A stretch of DNA of 64,000 nucleotides from WVYX01 sp039586815. GTDB lineage: Bacteria > Gemmatimonadota > Gemmatimonadetes > Gemmatimonadales > GWC2-71-9. Positions within the stretch are counted from its first letter, which is position 1, and each line of letters begins with the position of its first letter. The notes under the pieces were generated by a model, which saw only the letters and a list, made by a program, of their open reading frames with translations, was not told where the DNA came from and did no database searches. The translations under genes and the position numbers were made by a program. The stretch covers positions 17,559 to 81,558 of the forward strand of contig JBDHJR010000010.1 of the NCBI GenBank assembly GCA_039586815.1, read 5' to 3'. This document shows positions 19,755-28,477 of the stretch, in pieces.

Positions 19755-20565
19755 TATCCCGCACGGCGCGCTGAACCTCCGCACCGTGGGTCAACGGCAG
19801 GCCGTGCGCCGCGCCGTGAATCAGCCGCAGCTCGGCTGACGGCAGAAGCCGCGCCAGATCCCGGGCCACCGAGATCGGAAACAGCGAGTCCTCGGTTCCG
19901 TGCAGCACGATGGTCGGCACCGTGACCTCTCCCAGGCGATCCCGCACGTCGAATCCGTCCATGGCAATGCGGTAGGAGCGCATCGCCCGCCAGTCGGTGT
20001 TGCGCCATCCGGCGAGGTCGAGGGCCAGGTCGGACCGCTCGGCCAGCGAGCGGAAATCCACGCGTCGCGCCTCCAGTGAGCCACCGCTCGTTGCCAGCTT
20101 CACCGCCCGGGTGACGATCGGCGTGTTCCAGATCGGAAGCAGGTGCTTCACCGCAAGGCGGTGCTCCCGTCCGGCGAGGCGACCGAGGCGCAGACGCACG
20201 ACGTCGAACATCGGGCCGGCTGTCGTGCCGATGAGAACCAGCCCGTCGATCCGGGCTATGTCCCGCCCACCGTGTGCCAGGAGCCAGTGCAGGGCCAGCA
20301 TTCCTCCGAAGCTGTGGGCAATCACGAAGCGCCTCCCCGCCGCCCACGGCTCCAATCCACAGAGGAGCTCGTCCAGCCTGTGGCTGTACACGTCCATCCG
20401 TCTCTCGATCGCCGCGTCGCCTTCCGGTCCCAGCGCGAGCTCGTTGAAGTCCGCTGCGACGGTGGCCAGGTGTAGGTCGGGGAAGACCGACGCGTTGAAG
20501 GTCATGCCGGGAAGCAGCAGGGCGATCTCGCGCTCAGTGGTCTGCGCCGTATGTTCTGCTGTCAT
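19741..20565 (-). CDS. Alpha/beta-fold hydrolase
   Basis: A 274-residue cytosolic protein with the canonical order: nucleophile elbow AHSFGG (S85), acid in HGTEDSLFP and base in HGAAHGLPL. The closest general type is the alpha/beta hydrolase family (esterase, lipase or acyltransferase-like); nothing shows the substrate. The ATG at 20565 is chosen because GGGAGA lies just before it; 14 more in-frame codons upstream are cysteine- and proline-rich and overlap the kinase gene start. Only 26 bp separate the two divergent start codons. Confidence 0.88.
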   Translation of the reverse strand: MTAEHTAQTTEREIALLLPGMTFNASVFPDLHLATVAADFNELALGPEGDAAIERRMDVYSHRLDELLCGLEPWAAGRRFVIAHSFGGMLALHWLLAHGGRDIARIDGLVLIGTTAGPMFDVVRLRLGRLAGREHRLAVKHLLPIWNTPIVTRAVKLATSGGSLEARRVDFRSLAERSDLALDLAGWRNTDWRAMRSYRIAMDGFDVRDRLGEVTVPTIVLHGTEDSLFPISVARDLARLLPSAELRLIHGAAHGLPLTHGAEVQRAVRDISAT

Positions 20566-20591
20566 GTCTCCCTTAGCCGGACACGCCGGGC

Positions 20592-21524
20592 ATGCCGGTC
20601 TGCACACAGTGTGACGTCGAGCTCCAGCCGGACGCGCAGTTCTGCTTTCGCTGCGGCCGGCGCGCCAATGCCGCGTTGGAGTGGGACGCCACCATAGGCG
20701 AGCGCCTCGCCGCGGGACTCGGTGCCGATTACAGCCTGATCGGCGAGCTGGGCCGCGGCGGATTCGCCGTGGTGTACTCCGTGCGGGACCGCCGCCGCAA
20801 CCGGTACCTGGCGGTCAAGGTCATGCGGCCCAGCCTGCTCACGGAGCCGTCCCTCAAGGAGCGGTTCCGTCGCGAGGCGGAGCTCGTCTCCAGACTCGAC
20901 CATCCGAACATCTTGCCGGTCCTGTTCACGGGCAAGGCCTCGGGGCTGGTCTACTACGCCATGCCCCGCGTCCAGGGGGACTCGCTCAGGGAGAGGCTGG
21001 ATCGCAAGGGAAAGCTCCCTGTGAAGGAAGCGCTGCGGGTGTTCGCGGAGCTGGCCCGCGGACTGGAGTACGCCCACCGCAATGGGGTCGTGCATCGCGA
21101 CGTGAAGCCCGGCAACATCATGCTCGATCGCAAGGGCAGGGTGGCGATCCTGGATTTCGGGGTGGCGAAGGCCATCTCGGTGCGAGGCGGCGCCATATCT
21201 GTCACCGGCGAGGTAGTGGGCACTGCCGAGTACATGAGCCCCGAGCAAGCCCAGGGCATTACAGAAGTGGACCACCGCTGCGACGTCTACAGCCTGGGCG
21301 TGCTGGGTTGGGAGATGCTGGCCGGTGAGGTTCCGTTCGTGGGCGATACCGTGCACGACACCCTGGCCATGCACGTGAAGCAGCCGATCCCCGACGTGCG
21401 CGGAAGCCGTCCGGACACCCCTCCCGCGTTCGCCTCCGCCCTGCGCCGCTGTATGGCGAAGGAGCCGGACGAGCGCTGGCCCAACGCCGTGGCTGCCGCC
21501 CGGGCCGCCGGCGCAGACGTCTGA
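20592..21524 (+). CDS. Ser/Thr protein kinase with N-terminal zinc ribbon
   Basis: A 310-residue cytosolic Hanks-type kinase. Residues 4-21 form a small zinc ribbon (C4/C7 and C18/C21). The kinase domain spans about 48-305: glycine loop GRGGFAVVY, K76, HRDVKPGN (168-175), DFG (188-190) and SPEQ in place of APE. All catalytic residues are present, so it should be active. There is no transmembrane helix or sensor domain after the kinase, so the ribbon may be the interaction module. A candidate promoter for the tetR gene starts 13 bases after its stop. Confidence 0.92.
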   Translation: MPVCTQCDVELQPDAQFCFRCGRRANAALEWDATIGERLAAGLGADYSLIGELGRGGFAVVYSVRDRRRNRYLAVKVMRPSLLTEPSLKERFRREAELVSRLDHPNILPVLFTGKASGLVYYAMPRVQGDSLRERLDRKGKLPVKEALRVFAELARGLEYAHRNGVVHRDVKPGNIMLDRKGRVAILDFGVAKAISVRGGAISVTGEVVGTAEYMSPEQAQGITEVDHRCDVYSLGVLGWEMLAGEVPFVGDTVHDTLAMHVKQPIPDVRGSRPDTPPAFASALRRCMAKEPDERWPNAVAAARAAGADV

Positions 21525-21537
21525 AACCCCTCCCCGC

Positions 21538-21566
21538 TTGACTCCGTAGGGTTCCCCAGTTACGCT
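21538..21566 (+). promoter_or_regulatory. Candidate sigma-70-type promoter of the efflux operon
   Basis: TTGACT at 21538-21543 and TACGCT at 21561-21566 are separated by exactly 17 bases, about 75 bases upstream of the tetR start. The -10 box touches the left edge of the operator palindrome, so a bound repressor would block polymerase. Confidence 0.6.
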
Positions 21567-21593
21567 TAACGCCGTTAACTTAACGGTGTTAAG
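21565..21593. promoter_or_regulatory. Operator palindrome upstream of tetR-type gene
   Basis: A 29-bp near-perfect palindrome: arms cttaacgccgttaa and ttaacggtgttaag around one central base, with a single mismatch between the arms. Each arm contains smaller gttaac/ttaacg elements, so two repressor dimers could bind. Location between the -10 box and the gene fits autoregulation by the TetR-family protein and control of the tolC/adaptor/RND genes behind it. Confidence 0.72.
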
Positions 21594-21642
21594 TCGATTG
21601 ATTCGCATGGGTTTAGCGGTCACGGGACCGACTGGAGCAAGC

Positions 21643-22323
21643 ATGGCTGGGAAAGAGATTAGTGCAAACCGCGCGGTCGACGTGGAGGGTGCGATCCTCG
21701 ATGCCGCCCGTGATCTGCTGGCAGAGAAGGGCCTGCAGGGGCTCTCGATGCGCACCGTTGCCGAGCGCGTCGGCGTGAGCGCCACCGCCATCTACCACTA
21801 CTTCGAGAACAAGGAAGAGCTTGTGCAGCGGGTGGTGCGGCAGGGCTTCCAGCGGTTCGGCGACTACATCGAGCAGGCGATGGGAGCCCACCCGCAGGGC
21901 TCGCTCGAGCGGGTGCGGGCCGTCGGAGAGGCATACCTCCGGTTCGCGTTGGAGAACCATGCCTACTTCCGTGTGCTGTTCAACTTGCAGCGTCCCCATG
22001 CACACAACATCGAAGACCTGCCGGAAGGCGGCGGTTACGGCCTGCTGCGCCAGGCCGTGGTGGATGCCATGGAGTCGGGCGCGATGCGAACCATCGACCC
22101 GGATCTCATGGTGATGTACCTGTGGAGCCTCACCCACGGCCTGCTCATGATCTCGCTGGCATGTCAGATCGAGCATTGTCCGGAATTCCAGTCCGACACG
22201 ATGGCTCGCACGCCGATGGACATGTTCCACGCCTTCGGGCCGCTGGTGCGCGAGGGTGTACTGGGGCCGGCCGCTGTCGCGGCCGGAGCGGCGCCGCCCA
22301 CTGGTGCGGCGGGGGGGGAGTAG
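21643..22323 (+). CDS. TetR/AcrR family transcriptional regulator
   Basis: A 226-residue repressor-type regulator. The N-terminal helix-turn-helix spans about residues 15-62 (ILDAARDLLAEKG, then VGVSATAIYHYFENKEEL), followed by an all-helical ligand-binding/dimerisation domain of the WHG-like kind. The ATG at 21643 has GGAG five bases before it. The in-frame GTG at 21586 and ATG at 21607 are rejected: the GTG lies inside the operator. The tolC-type gene begins 3 bp after the stop, so the regulator is first in the efflux operon and probably controls it in response to a pump substrate. Confidence 0.92.
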   Translation: MAGKEISANRAVDVEGAILDAARDLLAEKGLQGLSMRTVAERVGVSATAIYHYFENKEELVQRVVRQGFQRFGDYIEQAMGAHPQGSLERVRAVGEAYLRFALENHAYFRVLFNLQRPHAHNIEDLPEGGGYGLLRQAVVDAMESGAMRTIDPDLMVMYLWSLTHGLLMISLACQIEHCPEFQSDTMARTPMDMFHAFGPLVREGVLGPAAVAAGAAPPTGAAGGE

Positions 22324-22326
22324 GCG

Positions 22327-23793
22327 ATGCGCTCTCGTAATCCATATAGGACACTGCTCGCGCTGTCACTGCTGGCCACGGTCATGGCTGATGGCGCGGC
22401 GGCGCAGGAGCCGGCGGCCGAGACGTACTCGCTGGGTCAGGCGATCCAGACGGCCCTGGCCAACAGCCAGACGATCGAGGACGCGGAGTACAGCTTCCAG
22501 ATCGCCAAGGAGCAGGTGAAGGAAGCGTGGGGGAGTGCCCTGCCGGACATCTTCGCCAACGCCACGTACTCACGCAACGTGCTGAAGCAGCAGATCTTCC
22601 TCCCCGCGGAGTTCTTCGGTGGGAACCCCGGGGAGCTGCGTCCCATAACCGTGGGCTCGGACAACAACTGGCAGGCGCAGTTCACCTTCAGCCAGCCGCT
22701 GTTCGAGTACAACGTGCTGGTGGGCGTGGGTGCGGCCAACCGGTTCCGCGGCCTCAGGGAGGAGGAGCTACGCGGCACCACCCAGTTCGTCGTGCTGGCG
22801 GTGCGGCAGCGCTACTTCTCTGCACTGCTGGCAAAGGAGCTGTTGCGGCTGGTGGAGGAGAGCATGCAGCGCATCGGCGCAACGCTCGAGGAGACCCGAG
22901 CGATGAACCGGGCCGGCCTCACCAGCAGCTACGACGTGCTCCGGTTCGAGGTGGAGTTCACGACTATCGAGGCCCAGCTGCAGCGGGCGAGGAACGCTGT
23001 GATTGCCCGCAAGCGGGAGCTGCTGGTAGAGATGGGCCTCAACCCGGGACTCCCCATCGAGTTGGAGGGCAGCCTCAACGAGATGGATCTGGACACACTC
23101 GACAACAATGACGTTGGGAACCGGGGGATCCTGTTTCTCGCCGGCGCCCCGGATTCCCTGCTCGATCAGGAGGACCGGCTGCGCCGGCTGGTCCTGTCGC
23201 AGCGCAGTGACCTGCGGCAGCTCCGCGCGTCGATCTCCCTGGAGGAGTCCCGTGTTTCGGCGGAGAAGGGCGAGTTCTATCCCCGTGTCTCGTTCTTCTC
23301 CAACTACAACATCCTGGCCCAGCAGGATGGACGCCCGGACTTTTTCGGCGACGCCGGTTCGTCGCGCTACTCCACCGGGGCGGTCGGTCTCGCCATAGAG
23401 CTTCCCATCTTCAGCGGCGGGAGCCGCTTCGCGCGAGTGCACGAGGCCGAGAACATGGTGAGGCAGCAGGAGACGCGACTGGCACGCGCGGAGCTCGACG
23501 CGGGCAACGAGGTCCGCAACCTGGTGGACGCCGTGAGCGAGGCGCGCGCGCGGGCCGCGAGTCAGCGGCGTAGCGTAGCTTCGGCGAGGCGCGGCTTCGA
23601 GATCGCGTCGATCGAGTACCGGGAAGGGATAGGATCACAGCTGCAGATGACCGATGCGGAGGAGGCGCTGCGCCAGGCGGAGTTCGGCTACGCCGAGGCG
23701 GTGTTCGACTATCTGTCCGCGCGGGCGCAGCTCGACATGGCATTGGGAACCGCGCCGGAGGCGCCGGGTGAGATCCCGGTGATCGGCGGATGA
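22327..23793 (+). CDS. TolC family outer membrane efflux channel
   Basis: A 488-residue outer membrane factor with a Sec signal (about residues 1-27, ending GAAAQ). Two internally homologous halves of long helices (for example around residues 145-220 and 270-310, then 370-460) surround strand segments, as in TolC-type trimers. It should provide the exit duct for the RND pump encoded next. It starts 3 bp after tetR and ends in an ATGA overlap with the possible first start of the adaptor gene, placing all four genes in one transcript. Confidence 0.92.
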   Translation: MRSRNPYRTLLALSLLATVMADGAAAQEPAAETYSLGQAIQTALANSQTIEDAEYSFQIAKEQVKEAWGSALPDIFANATYSRNVLKQQIFLPAEFFGGNPGELRPITVGSDNNWQAQFTFSQPLFEYNVLVGVGAANRFRGLREEELRGTTQFVVLAVRQRYFSALLAKELLRLVEESMQRIGATLEETRAMNRAGLTSSYDVLRFEVEFTTIEAQLQRARNAVIARKRELLVEMGLNPGLPIELEGSLNEMDLDTLDNNDVGNRGILFLAGAPDSLLDQEDRLRRLVLSQRSDLRQLRASISLEESRVSAEKGEFYPRVSFFSNYNILAQQDGRPDFFGDAGSSRYSTGAVGLAIELPIFSGGSRFARVHEAENMVRQQETRLARAELDAGNEVRNLVDAVSEARARAASQRRSVASARRGFEIASIEYREGIGSQLQMTDAEEALRQAEFGYAEAVFDYLSARAQLDMALGTAPEAPGEIPVIGG

Positions 23794-23804
23794 CGGAGAC
23801 GAAC

Positions 23805-24911
23805 ATGATGAGGAACGGAAGGCGCGAGGTCGGTGCGCTGCTCAGACTGGTTGCGCTGGCTGCGGCGGTGGCGGCGTGCTCTCCGCCGGAGGGGGGAGAA
23901 GCTCTGGCGGAGCAGGTCGACTCGGTGGTGGATACGACGGGCGCGCGCATCATCAACGTGGAGGCCGTCCCGGTCGAGCTGGTGGGGTTCGTGGACTACA
24001 TCCGCATCACCGGCGAGGTCGAAGCGATGTACGACGTCACCGTATCGGCCGAGGAGTCGGGCGTGATCGAGCGGTTCCTGGTCGAGAAGGGGAGCCGGGT
24101 GCGGCGCGGCCAGACGATCGCGAAGATCAACGACGCGGTGCTGCGAGGACAGGTACGGGAGGCGCGCTCCGTGGCCGACGTGGCCGAGGAGCAGTACCGG
24201 CGCCAGCGCCGGCTGTGGGAAGAAGAGGAGATCGGGAGCGAGATCGCCTATCTGCAGCTCCGGTCGGCGTCGGAGGCGGCAAAGGCCCGGCTGCAGGTGT
24301 TGGAGGAGCGGCTGGCCCGCACCGAGATCAAGGCACCGGTAAGCGGCATCTACGACGAGAAGTTCGTGGAGACCGGAGAGATGGTGGTGGCCGGCACCCC
24401 GGTGGTGCGCGTGATCTCCGTCAGCCGGGTGAAGGTGGTGGGCGGCGTGCCAGAGCGGTTCGCACTATCGGTGCAGCGCGGTGACAGCGGCAGGATCACG
24501 TTCGATGCGCTCGGTGGGCGCGAGTTCAGCGGGGTCATCGAGTTCGTGGGCGCGGCCGTGGACGCAGGGAACCGGACTTTCCCCATCGAAATCGTGCTCG
24601 ACAATCCGGATGACGTGATCAAACCCCGCATGGTGGCCAACGTGCAGGTCGAGCGGGACCGGTTGCAGGAGGTAATCGTGGTCCCGCAGCAAGTGGTGCT
24701 TCGCACGGAGAACGGGTATCAGGTGTACGTCGTGTCCGACCGCGACGGCTATCCGGTGGCATCGGCGCGGGAGGTGGAGCTGGGTCCCTCGTACGGGAAC
24801 CGCATAGTGATCGCGTCCGGCCTGGAGATCGGCGATCGGCTGATCACGGTGGGACAGCGACTGGTGGATGAAGGCAGCTTCGTGCGCGTCGTGAGCGGGG
24901 GTAACCGATGA
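23805..24911 (+). CDS. RND efflux periplasmic adaptor (membrane fusion) lipoprotein
   Basis: A ~368-residue adaptor linking the RND pump to the TolC channel. It has a lipoprotein-type signal with a VAAC box, a lipoyl-like half motif (VEKGSRVRRGQTIAKI) flanking a helical hairpin (about residues 105-165 of the longer form), and beta-barrel and membrane-proximal domains (VFVDSGRITFDAL-like strands; VVPQQVVL). GGAG 6 bases before the ATG at 23805 favours that start; an upstream ATG at 23790 overlaps the tolC stop (ATGA) and is also possible. It is joined to the pump gene by an ATGA overlap. Confidence 0.92.
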   Translation: MMRNGRREVGALLRLVALAAAVAACSPPEGGEALAEQVDSVVDTTGARIINVEAVPVELVGFVDYIRITGEVEAMYDVTVSAEESGVIERFLVEKGSRVRRGQTIAKINDAVLRGQVREARSVADVAEEQYRRQRRLWEEEEIGSEIAYLQLRSASEAAKARLQVLEERLARTEIKAPVSGIYDEKFVETGEMVVAGTPVVRVISVSRVKVVGGVPERFALSVQRGDSGRITFDALGGREFSGVIEFVGAAVDAGNRTFPIEIVLDNPDDVIKPRMVANVQVERDRLQEVIVVPQQVVLRTENGYQVYVVSDRDGYPVASAREVELGPSYGNRIVIASGLEIGDRLITVGQRLVDEGSFVRVVSGGNR

Positions 24912-27900
24912 GCGATCGCAAGGGCGACACCGGTTCCTTCCGAGTGCCCGGAAGTGGTGGCGAGAAGGCGGGCGACAGCGGCGTGCATCGCACGTCACGG
25001 TCGGCCAGTGACCCTGCACGTGTAAGCGGAACCTTCCAGCCACCGGGCTCAACGTCGGACCCGCGACACAAGCGGCGCTTCAAGGAGTTCTGGCTCGCGT
25101 CGTTCGCCATCGATCACCCGACGAGCGTCATGGTGATGACGTTGATCGTCATCATCATGGGGCTGGCCTCCTATGTGCAGGTACCCAAGGAGTCGATGCC
25201 GGAGATCGTGGTGCCCAACGTCCTGGTCAACACGCTGTATCCGGGGGTGGCGCCGGGCGACATCGAGACCCTGATCACGGAGCCCCTGGAGGACGAGCTC
25301 AATACCATCGCCGACGTCAAGACCATCACGTCGGTCTCGGCCGAGAGCTACTCGAGCATCAACGTCGAGTTCGAGGCCGGGATGGATATGAACGAGGCGT
25401 TGCAGCGGGTGCGGGAGAAGGTCGACATAGGCAAGGTCGAGTTGCCGGCGGCGGCCGAAGAGCCCGAGGTCATCGAGATCAACCTGTCGCAGTTCCCCAT
25501 CATGCAGGTCAACATCGCGGGGGACTACAACCAGGTGCGTCTGCGCGAGGTTGCGGAGGAGCTGCAGGACAGGCTGGAGCAGATCCCCAGCGTGCTAGAA
25601 GTGCAGCTGGCGGGTGGGCTGGAGCGTGAGGTGCAGGTGGATGTCGACCTGGCCAAGCTCAAGTTCTACGACATCACGTTCGACGACGTGATCGACGCCG
25701 TGCGGTTCGAGAACGTAACCGTGCCCGGCGGCACGATCGACGTGGGGGACGTGAAGTACCTGGTGCGGATACCGGGCGAGTTCGAGGAGACCGATCCGAT
25801 CGCCGACATCGTGGTCACGACGCGGGGCGGCGGGCCGATCTACCTGCGCGACGTGGCTACCGTCGACTTCGGGTTCAAGGAACGCGACAGCTACGCTCGG
25901 CTCGACGGCAATCCGGTGATCTCGCTGGCAATCGTGAAGCGCAGCGGGGAGAACATCATCGAGACCGCAGACGGCGTGCGGGAGGTTATCGACGGGGAGT
26001 TCAGGAACTTCCCGCCGGGAACAGTCGTGAAGATCACCTCGGATCAATCCGAGGAGATCCGCAGCATGGTGAGCAGTCTCGAGAACAACATCATCTCCGG
26101 GCTCATCCTGGTCGTGGCGATCTTGGTGTTCGTGCTCGGTGTACGGACGGCGCCGTTCGTGGGGCTTGCCATCCCGCTCTCGATGCTGCTGTCGTTCAGC
26201 ATCCTGCGGTTCGCCGGGTTCTCGATGAACATGGTGGTGCTGTTCTCGCTGATCCTCGCGCTGGGGATGTTGGTGGACAACGCGATCGTGGTGGTCGAGA
26301 ACATCTATCGCTTCCGCGAGCGCCGCTTTGATCGAGTGCGGGCGGCGAAGTACGCCACGGCCGAGGTGGCCGTTCCGATCATTGCGTCTACAGCCACCAC
26401 CCTTGCGGCGTTCTTCCCCATGGTTTTCTGGCCGGGAATCATGGGCGAGTTCATGAGTTACCTGCCGCTCACACTGATCATCACACTCAGCTCGTCGCTG
26501 TTCGTGGCGTTGGTGATTCTGCCGACCCTCGCCGCACGCACGCTGGACACCGAGGACGCGCCGGTGGCAATGACCCTGGGGATGAAGCGGGTCCTCACCG
26601 CGGGTGCCGTGGTACTACTGCTGGCCATGCTGGCGACGAGCTGGGTCACGTCGGTGCTGCTGATACTGACGGGCGCTGCGGTGTATGCATTCCACCACTA
26701 CGTGGGCCACCCGGCCGGCCACTGGATCATGACTAAGGGCCTCCCCGCCGTGATCGAGCGGTATGAGGTAGTGCTGCGCTGGGCTCTGGCGCATCGGTTC
26801 CGGATGGTGGCCGGGGCTGCCGGAGCGCTGGTGCTTGCGGTCATGGTCTTCGGCGCGTTCAACGCAGGTGTCGAGTTCTTCCCGGAGGACGTGCCGCCGT
26901 TTGCGGCCTACGTGCAGATCGAAGCCCCGCTCGGCACGCGCGTGGAGGAGACCGACCGCGTCGTGCGGCGCATCGAGGAGCAGGTCAGCGGGATCCCGGG
27001 GATGGCCGACGTGGAATCCGTCGTGGCCACGGTGGGGACCAGGCTCACTGCGGGGTTCGGGGGGGGAAGGGGCACGCACCTGGGAACGGTCGTGGTGCAG
27101 TTCGTGGACTACGAGGACCGTGAAGCCGACGGGTTCGAGACGTTGCGGCAGATCCGCGAGAGGGCCGGGGTCGGCGTTGCCGGTGCCGACGTGGCACTGG
27201 AGGAGCCAGAGATGGGGCCGCCCACGGGGGCCCCGCTCAACATCGAGATCACGGGGGAAGATCCTGCGCTCCTCAAGGAGTTGGGCGACGCGGTCGTTTC
27301 GCGCCTGGAGAGCTCGGCGCTGTTCGCCAAGCTCGACGGACTGGAGAGCGACATGGCCGAGGGCCGGCCGGAGCTGGTTATCGATGTGGATCGGGAGAAG
27401 GCCGCGCTCTACGGCCTCACCACGCAAGACATCGGGATGACGATCCGCAACGCGATCAACGGCACTGAGGCCTCCAAGTACCGTGACGGCAAGGACGAGT
27501 ACGACATCACGGTGCGACTGGCCGAGGAATACCGGGGTGACCTGAGCTCACTCGGCGATCTCACGGTCTGGTCCGACATTGGGATTCAGATCCCACTGTC
27601 ATCCGTCGCCACCTGGCGCGTGGACAAGGGCTTCGGCGACGTGAACCGCAAGGACCTCGACCGAATGGTGACGGTGGCGTCTGACGTACGCTCAGGTTAC
27701 AACGCCGTGGCCGTGCGGGGTGAGGTGGAGCGGGAGCTCGCTGAGTTTGCGGCCGCGCTGCCCACCGGCTACCAGATGCGCTTCACCGGACAGCAACAGG
27801 AGCAGGAAGAGTCGGAGGAGTTCCTCACCGGCGCCTTCGTGCTGGCATTGTTCCTGATCGGGTTCATCCTGGTGACCCAGTTCGATTCCGTCACCAAGCC

Positions 27901-28477
27901 GCTCATCATCCTGAGCTCCGTGCTGCTGTCCACCATTGGCGTGTTGATCGGCCTGATGGTGTTCCGCATGCCGTTCGGCATCATCATGACCGGAGTGGGG
28001 GTGATCAGCCTGGCTGGCGTGGTGGTGAACAACGCGATCGTGTTGATCGACTACATCGACATCCTGCGCCGGCGCGACAAGCTGGAGCGGCGCGAGGCCA
28101 TCGTGCAAGGCGGGAAGACCCGTTTCCGGCCAGTGGTTCTCACGGCGGTGACCACCATCCTCGGGTTGGTGCCGCTGGCCGTAGGGCTGAACATCGACTT
28201 CAAGGGGTTCTACACCCGGTTGGCACCGGACTTCTACTGGGGCGGCGAGCAGGCGGCCTGGTGGGGACCGATGGCAATCGCAGTGATCGCCGGGCTTGCC
28301 TTCGCCACCTTCCTGACGCTGGTGTTGGTCCCGGTGATGTACTCGTTGCTGGACGACTTCGACAACTTCCTGAAGCGGGTGCTCACGCGGCAGGACGAGG
28401 AAGAGTCCTCGCGCCCGCGGGCACGCTCGCCGGCGCTCCAGGACTCGCGGCCCTCAGAGAAGCCAGTCGCCGTATAG
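24908..28477 (+). CDS. RND family efflux pump, inner membrane permease
   Basis: A 1189-residue proton-driven exporter of the AcrB/MdtB-like superfamily, exporting hydrophobic compounds through the TolC channel. It has 12 or more membrane spans, two large periplasmic loops, and the fourth helix GMLVDNAIVVVENI, where the usual Asp-Asp pair is Asp-Asn. Two features exceed the norm: a hydrophilic Ser/Gly-rich cytosolic N-terminal extension of ~65 residues before the first helix (ASFAIDHPTSVM), and an additional hydrophobic hairpin near residues 560-600. The 3' end overlaps the convergent nitrilase-family gene by 24 bases. Confidence 0.93.
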   Translation: MSDRKGDTGSFRVPGSGGEKAGDSGVHRTSRSASDPARVSGTFQPPGSTSDPRHKRRFKEFWLASFAIDHPTSVMVMTLIVIIMGLASYVQVPKESMPEIVVPNVLVNTLYPGVAPGDIETLITEPLEDELNTIADVKTITSVSAESYSSINVEFEAGMDMNEALQRVREKVDIGKVELPAAAEEPEVIEINLSQFPIMQVNIAGDYNQVRLREVAEELQDRLEQIPSVLEVQLAGGLEREVQVDVDLAKLKFYDITFDDVIDAVRFENVTVPGGTIDVGDVKYLVRIPGEFEETDPIADIVVTTRGGGPIYLRDVATVDFGFKERDSYARLDGNPVISLAIVKRSGENIIETADGVREVIDGEFRNFPPGTVVKITSDQSEEIRSMVSSLENNIISGLILVVAILVFVLGVRTAPFVGLAIPLSMLLSFSILRFAGFSMNMVVLFSLILALGMLVDNAIVVVENIYRFRERRFDRVRAAKYATAEVAVPIIASTATTLAAFFPMVFWPGIMGEFMSYLPLTLIITLSSSLFVALVILPTLAARTLDTEDAPVAMTLGMKRVLTAGAVVLLLAMLATSWVTSVLLILTGAAVYAFHHYVGHPAGHWIMTKGLPAVIERYEVVLRWALAHRFRMVAGAAGALVLAVMVFGAFNAGVEFFPEDVPPFAAYVQIEAPLGTRVEETDRVVRRIEEQVSGIPGMADVESVVATVGTRLTAGFGGGRGTHLGTVVVQFVDYEDREADGFETLRQIRERAGVGVAGADVALEEPEMGPPTGAPLNIEITGEDPALLKELGDAVVSRLESSALFAKLDGLESDMAEGRPELVIDVDREKAALYGLTTQDIGMTIRNAINGTEASKYRDGKDEYDITVRLAEEYRGDLSSLGDLTVWSDIGIQIPLSSVATWRVDKGFGDVNRKDLDRMVTVASDVRSGYNAVAVRGEVERELAEFAAALPTGYQMRFTGQQQEQEESEEFLTGAFVLALFLIGFILVTQFDSVTKPLIILSSVLLSTIGVLIGLMVFRMPFGIIMTGVGVISLAGVVVNNAIVLIDYIDILRRRDKLERREAIVQGGKTRFRPVVLTAVTTILGLVPLAVGLNIDFKGFYTRLAPDFYWGGEQAAWWGPMAIAVIAGLAFATFLTLVLVPVMYSLLDDFDNFLKRVLTRQDEEESSRPRARSPALQDSRPSEKPVAV

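Noticed and set aside
18693..19784. Minus-strand open frame opposite the ABC-2 permease
   Set aside because: Composed largely of His, Gln and Arg with no fold signal; it mirrors the permease gene.
21586..21642. In-frame GTG and ATG starts upstream of the TetR-type gene
   Set aside because: The GTG is inside the operator palindrome, and only the ATG at 21643 has a ribosome site.
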